Assembly: GCA_021850745.1 (NCBI GenBank)
Contig: JAJZKX010000046.1
Location: forward strand, 1-9,787
Direction: 5' to 3'
Source of the DNA: Thermoplasmata archaeon
GTDB taxonomy: Archaea > Thermoplasmatota > Thermoplasmata > Thermoplasmatales > Thermoplasmataceae
DNA: 9,787 nucleotides
In this document: positions 7,761 through 9,787 of the stretch, one piece after another
Numbering within the stretch: position 1 is the stretch's first letter
Layout of the letters: each line of letters begins with the position of its first letter
Position numbers and translations under genes: made by a program
The notes under the pieces: model-generated
The model's input: the letters and a program-made list of their open reading frames with translations, nothing else
What the model was told of the DNA's origin: nothing
The model's database searches: none

Positions 7761-8198
7761 CTAATTGGGTTTCCAGTATTCATCTGGAATTTCCTGATAT
7801 ATTGAGAATTCTGTGTCTGCTATGAGTTCCCTCTCATCTATCTTCATGTTTGAGAGTTCTATTATTCTCTTTACATTCAGTATCCAGTAATGGATTCTCC
7901 ACTCCCTGCCATCGAAAAGAGTGGTTTCCTCCCTTTCGGTTTGAAGAACTCCAATGTCTTCCATTGTATAAAATGCATCCCTGTCTTCGGGTTCCAGCAT
8001 ATTGTCAATAACCCTGTCATTATATCCGAAGAAATTTATAAGATGTTCTGCCGCTTCCATAGACTCTTCAGAAACCATTCGTCGTTGCTGAAGGCTAAGA
8101 CCTTTGCTGATAGCTGTGGAAAGCTCGTGAATATCTGTGTAACTCCTGATTGGCGTTACCTGAACCTTTGTTTTAGAATTACCTGCCGTTGTGATCAC
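7761..8198 (-). CDS. Conserved-looking 145-residue protein of unknown function, lead gene of the rli1-tgtA unit
   Basis: I do not recognise a characterised family; it may belong to an archaeal DUF (DUF6015 comes to mind, unverified). There is no signal peptide or membrane segment and no cysteine. Features likely to be conserved are FFGYNDRVIDN (56-66), EDRDAFYTMEDIGVL (71-85) and DGREWRIHYW (96-105). The pattern of helices followed by 'MEDIGVLQTEREETTLFDGREWRIHYW' in two blocks (79-90 and 91-105) resembles the last helix and beta-wing of a winged-helix domain, which would mean nucleic-acid or protein binding; this is inference. GTG at 8198 is the only usual start before an in-frame TAG upstream. 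It overlaps AAAGGAGTGATC, itself close to the archaeal Shine-Dalgarno consensus, an odd arrangement. Tight coupling to rli1 (8 nt) points to a translation or RNA role. Confidence 0.75.
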   Translation of the reverse strand: MITTAGNSKTKVQVTPIRSYTDIHELSTAISKGLSLQQRRMVSEESMEAAEHLINFFGYNDRVIDNMLEPEDRDAFYTMEDIGVLQTEREETTLFDGREWRIHYWILNVKRIIELSNMKIDERELIADTEFSIYQEIPDEYWKPN

Positions 8199-8226
8199 TC
8201 CTTTGAAACTTGATAGGAAGTACGTA

Positions 8227-8343
8227 TTGCAAGAAGCCTATTAATGTTATTGGAGACTCTAATTTTTTGCAATTTCTTCCTTAGAGGGTGGCTTTTGCAA
8301 GCAGATTTAGCAAATGTTAAATTATGATCGAATATTGCAATTT
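8227..8343. repeat. Four TTGCAA sites in a diverged 68-bp direct repeat between divergent genes
   Basis: The palindrome TTGCAA occurs at 8227-8232, 8267-8272, 8295-8300 and 8335-8340, with start-to-start spacings of 40, 28 and 40. Sites 1 and 3 share TTGCAAGnAG, sites 2 and 4 share TTGCAATTT, and AATGTTA lies between the members of each pair (8243-8249 and 8313-8319). So two units of about 48 bp repeat with a 68-bp offset. The array spans the shared upstream region of the minus-strand unit and folP and includes the first possible folP ATG (8314). Regulator binding sites are the simplest reading. The hexamer is also common elsewhere in the window, which tempers this. Confidence 0.5.
8239..8246 (-). 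promoter_or_regulatory. Possible TATA box for the three-gene minus-strand unit
   Basis: CATTAATA on the minus strand, about 40 nt before the GTG at 8198, would place transcription start near 8216 and leave a leader of about 18 nt that contains AAAGGAG. It is assigned on AT-richness and spacing only. Confidence 0.3.
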
Positions 8344-9372
8344 GTGGAAAGATTCCTTTATCCTGTAGAAGTAATGAATGAAACTCGTTCTGACGGTGCA
8401 AAATTCAGAATATTTCACGATAAGGATGAAATGAAAAACATGGGAAACGTGAAAAAAGTGAAGCTGGGAGGTTCCATAATGATGATGGAAGAAAGATATC
8501 TCCACGTTGATGAACTCGAAGATGAACTCATTCAGACTCCATTTCATCAATTTGCCCAGAATTTTTCCGTAAAAATCATGAACAAAATAGATGGGAAATT
8601 TAGATTCCCCAGGATTATGGGCATATTGAATATCACTCCGGATTCCTTCTTCCACGGTTCAAGAGTATCCAGCATTGAAAAGATCAATAGCTTTCTATCA
8701 ACCTCACCTGATATTGTGGATGTGGGTGGCGAAAGTACAAGACCCACTTCAGATATTATTAATCCTGAGGAAGAGCAAAGGAGATTGTCCCTTTTTTTTG
8801 AAAACGCCGCTTTGGAAAGGGAAGCGAATATATCCATTGACACGAGAAATCCCTCCACAGCTGAAATATTTTCAGGAAAGATTCATTTCATAAATGACAT
8901 TTCAGGTTTTGCCTCTGAGCAGATGAAAGAGGTTGCAAAGAAATATCATAAGAATTGCATTGTTATGCACATGAGGGGCACTCCTCAGACTATGAATCAA
9001 TTAACACATTATGATGATGCATTATCCGAGACTGTTATGTTTTTTTATAATCGGGTCAGCGAACTTATGAATTATGGCATATCACCCTCAGAGATCACCA
9101 TAGACCCTGGAATTGGATTTGCAAAATCCCCAGAAACAAGCGCTGAATTTATTTCTAAGGCAGTTTCATTCAATATAGGGGTTGATGTGCTGTTCGGAAC
9201 ATCCAGAAAAAGCTTTATGGGAAAAATTACAGGCTCAAATGTCGATGAAAGGTTGCCCGAAACTATAGCTACCTCACTATATCTCTCTACAAAAGGAGTG
9301 GATATATTGCGTGTTCATGACGTGAAAGAAAATAAGAACGCTCTTCTTATGCTTCAGCGGCTATCTCTTTAA
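8314..9372 (+). CDS. folP: Dihydropteroate synthase with N-terminal extension
   Basis: Joins p-aminobenzoate to dihydropterin pyrophosphate in folate-type cofactor synthesis. The core (about 98-352) has every DHPS landmark in order: IMGILNITPDSF (101-112, pterin/metal Asn106), DVGGESTRP (136-144), IDTRNP (175-180, Asp176), INDISG (193-198), VMHMRGTPQTM (217-227), IDPGIGFAKS (263-272, Asp264), TSRKSFMG (296-303) and LRVHDV (332-337, the closing Arg and His). This indicates an active bacterial-type enzyme. Residues 1-97 are an extension with no domain I recognise, including KVKLGGSIMMMEERYLHVDELEDE (48-71). The start is uncertain: ATG 8314 overlaps the TTGCAA repeat array, so ATG 8374, or ATG 8431 preceded by AAGGATGA, may be real. 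Its last 26 bases overlap the convergent Fur-family gene. No other folate gene is in the window. Confidence 0.92.
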   Translation: MLNYDRILQFVERFLYPVEVMNETRSDGAKFRIFHDKDEMKNMGNVKKVKLGGSIMMMEERYLHVDELEDELIQTPFHQFAQNFSVKIMNKIDGKFRFPRIMGILNITPDSFFHGSRVSSIEKINSFLSTSPDIVDVGGESTRPTSDIINPEEEQRRLSLFFENAALEREANISIDTRNPSTAEIFSGKIHFINDISGFASEQMKEVAKKYHKNCIVMHMRGTPQTMNQLTHYDDALSETVMFFYNRVSELMNYGISPSEITIDPGIGFAKSPETSAEFISKAVSFNIGVDVLFGTSRKSFMGKITGSNVDERLPETIATSLYLSTKGVDILRVHDVKENKNALLMLQRLSL

Positions 9373-9694
9373 CGTTGCACTTATTGCATACCCCTTTGAG
9401 TATCAGGCTGATGTCTGTTACAACAAAGTTGTGTGGAATCAGGCCCTCCTTAATTGCGCTGGATATTGCAATATCAGATATCTCATTGCAACTGGTGCAA
9501 TAGAAATTTGCGTGGGTCTCAATGTTGCTTTCAAAAACCATCCTTCCGTTAATCTCAAAGGCCTTTAGCAATCCAACTTCGGATAAGGCTCTTGTAATAT
9601 TGTATATAGTAGAAATCGGTATGGTTGGCTCGGTTTTCTTTAATTCCTCATGGATGTCCTCTGCGGCAAACTGCAAACAAATTTTGTTTTTCAC
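9347..9694 (-). CDS. Fur-family metalloregulator, N-terminally incomplete
   Basis: Ferric-uptake-regulator family repressor: winged-helix DNA-binding domain plus dimerisation domain. Visible are helix 2 [11 protein letters not shown] (10-20), recognition helix [18 protein letters not shown] (26-43), the wing ([13 protein letters not shown]) and the structural zinc site C66-x-x-C69 with C103-x-x-C106. The regulatory metal site seems altered: of the HxH before the first CxxC only His61 remains (position 63 is Asn), and Asp94 stands where PerR has a His-rich segment. At 115 residues from GTG 9694 it lacks the usual first helix; Fur proteins run about 130-150. The frame stays open to a TGA at 9737-9739 and could encode a helix-1-like IQGKVYRW, but without ATG, GTG or TTG. 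That segment is antisense to the hisS-like frame. It is probably broken at its 5' end rather than naturally short. Confidence 0.8.
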   Translation of the reverse strand: MKNKICLQFAAEDIHEELKKTEPTIPISTIYNITRALSEVGLLKAFEINGRMVFESNIETHANFYCTSCNEISDIAISSAIKEGLIPHNFVVTDISLILKGVCNKCNVKEIAAEA

Positions 9695-9696
9695 CC

Positions 9697-9787
9697 ATCG
9701 ATATACCTTCCCTTGAATATCTGGAACTTTACAAAATCAAATCGGGGGATGAACTCCTTACGCAGACGTTTTCATTCAAGGATAAAG
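9697..9787 (+). pseudogene. hisS: Histidyl-tRNA synthetase fragment, 5' end missing, 3' end outside window
   Basis: The frame from 9697 reads [17 protein letters not shown] then [13 protein letters not shown]. This matches, from memory of archaeal HisRS sequences, the class II motif 1 region (F-x-x-I-x-x-P-x-L-E-Y) and the following KSGEELL-x-QT-[FY]-SF-x-DK stretch. HisRS charges tRNA-His and is essential. About 40 residues, including the RG-x-RD-x-x-P start of the family, should precede motif 1, but no plus-strand frame upstream encodes them. The same frame has tandem stops at 9607-9612 and no ATG or GTG start; its only TTG (9625) lies inside the opposite-strand Fur gene. Codon use downstream looks normal. 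Either the gene is truly broken here or the join to fur is artificial. The family call is from a short stretch. Confidence 0.6.

Noticed and set aside
9462..9475. Perfect 14-bp palindrome GATATTGCAATATC
   Set aside because: It lies inside the Fur-family coding region and fits normal codons there. Autoregulation at this position is possible but unsupported.
9625..9696. Upstream TTG (9625) as the start of the hisS frame
   Set aside because: The encoded residues ([16 protein letters not shown]) do not resemble a HisRS N-terminus and are antisense to the well-supported Fur helix 2 and recognition helix.

Overview
The window looks like a chromosomal housekeeping segment of a euryarchaeon, most likely of the Thermoplasmatota (Thermoplasmatales-like). 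The reasons are archaeal information-processing genes (family B DNA polymerase, archaeosine-type tRNA-guanine transglycosylase with a PUA domain, ABCE1/Rli1), a geranylgeranyl-reductase-family flavoprotein of the type used for ether lipids, AT-leaning composition, and weak or absent Shine-Dalgarno sequences with AT-rich TATA-like boxes close to several starts. The lineage call is inference from gene content and style; no rRNA or other marker is present. I see no mobile element, CRISPR array, tRNA/rRNA gene or defence system, and no complete new system.

Layout, left to right. (1) 2-1123 (+): the C-terminal 373 codons of a family B DNA polymerase, entered at motif A and ending in a PIP box. (2) 1145-1438 (+): a small ABM-fold protein with an IsdG/IsdI-like Asn-Trp-His set. 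(3) 1521-2669 (+): a geranylgeranyl-reductase-family FAD oxidoreductase. (4) 2670-3212: a gene-poor stretch with two short inverted repeats and a possible decayed reading frame. (5) 3213-4115 (+): a ten-helix EamA/DMT transporter, overlapping tail to tail with (6). (6) 4106-8198 (-): a tight three-gene unit in transcription order, unknown 145-residue protein - ABCE1/Rli1 - TgtA, with gaps of 8 and 2 nt. (7) 8199-8373: a divergent control region holding four TTGCAA hexamers in a diverged 68-bp direct repeat. (8) 8314-9372 (+): dihydropteroate synthase with an N-terminal extension. (9) 9347-9694 (-): a Fur-family protein lacking a normal N-terminus, whose 3' end overlaps folP. (10) 9697-9787 (+): what I read as the motif-1 region of histidyl-tRNA synthetase, beginning abruptly with no start codon and running off the window.

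Functionally the (-) unit joins ribosome recycling (ABCE1) with tRNA modification (TgtA), so its lead gene of unknown function is a good candidate for a translation or RNA role. The two observations most worth checking are that TgtA keeps both catalytic aspartates but has lost all three zinc-binding cysteines, and that fur and hisS meet head to head near 9690-9700 with both 5' ends missing, which looks like a rearrangement breakpoint or an assembly chimera.
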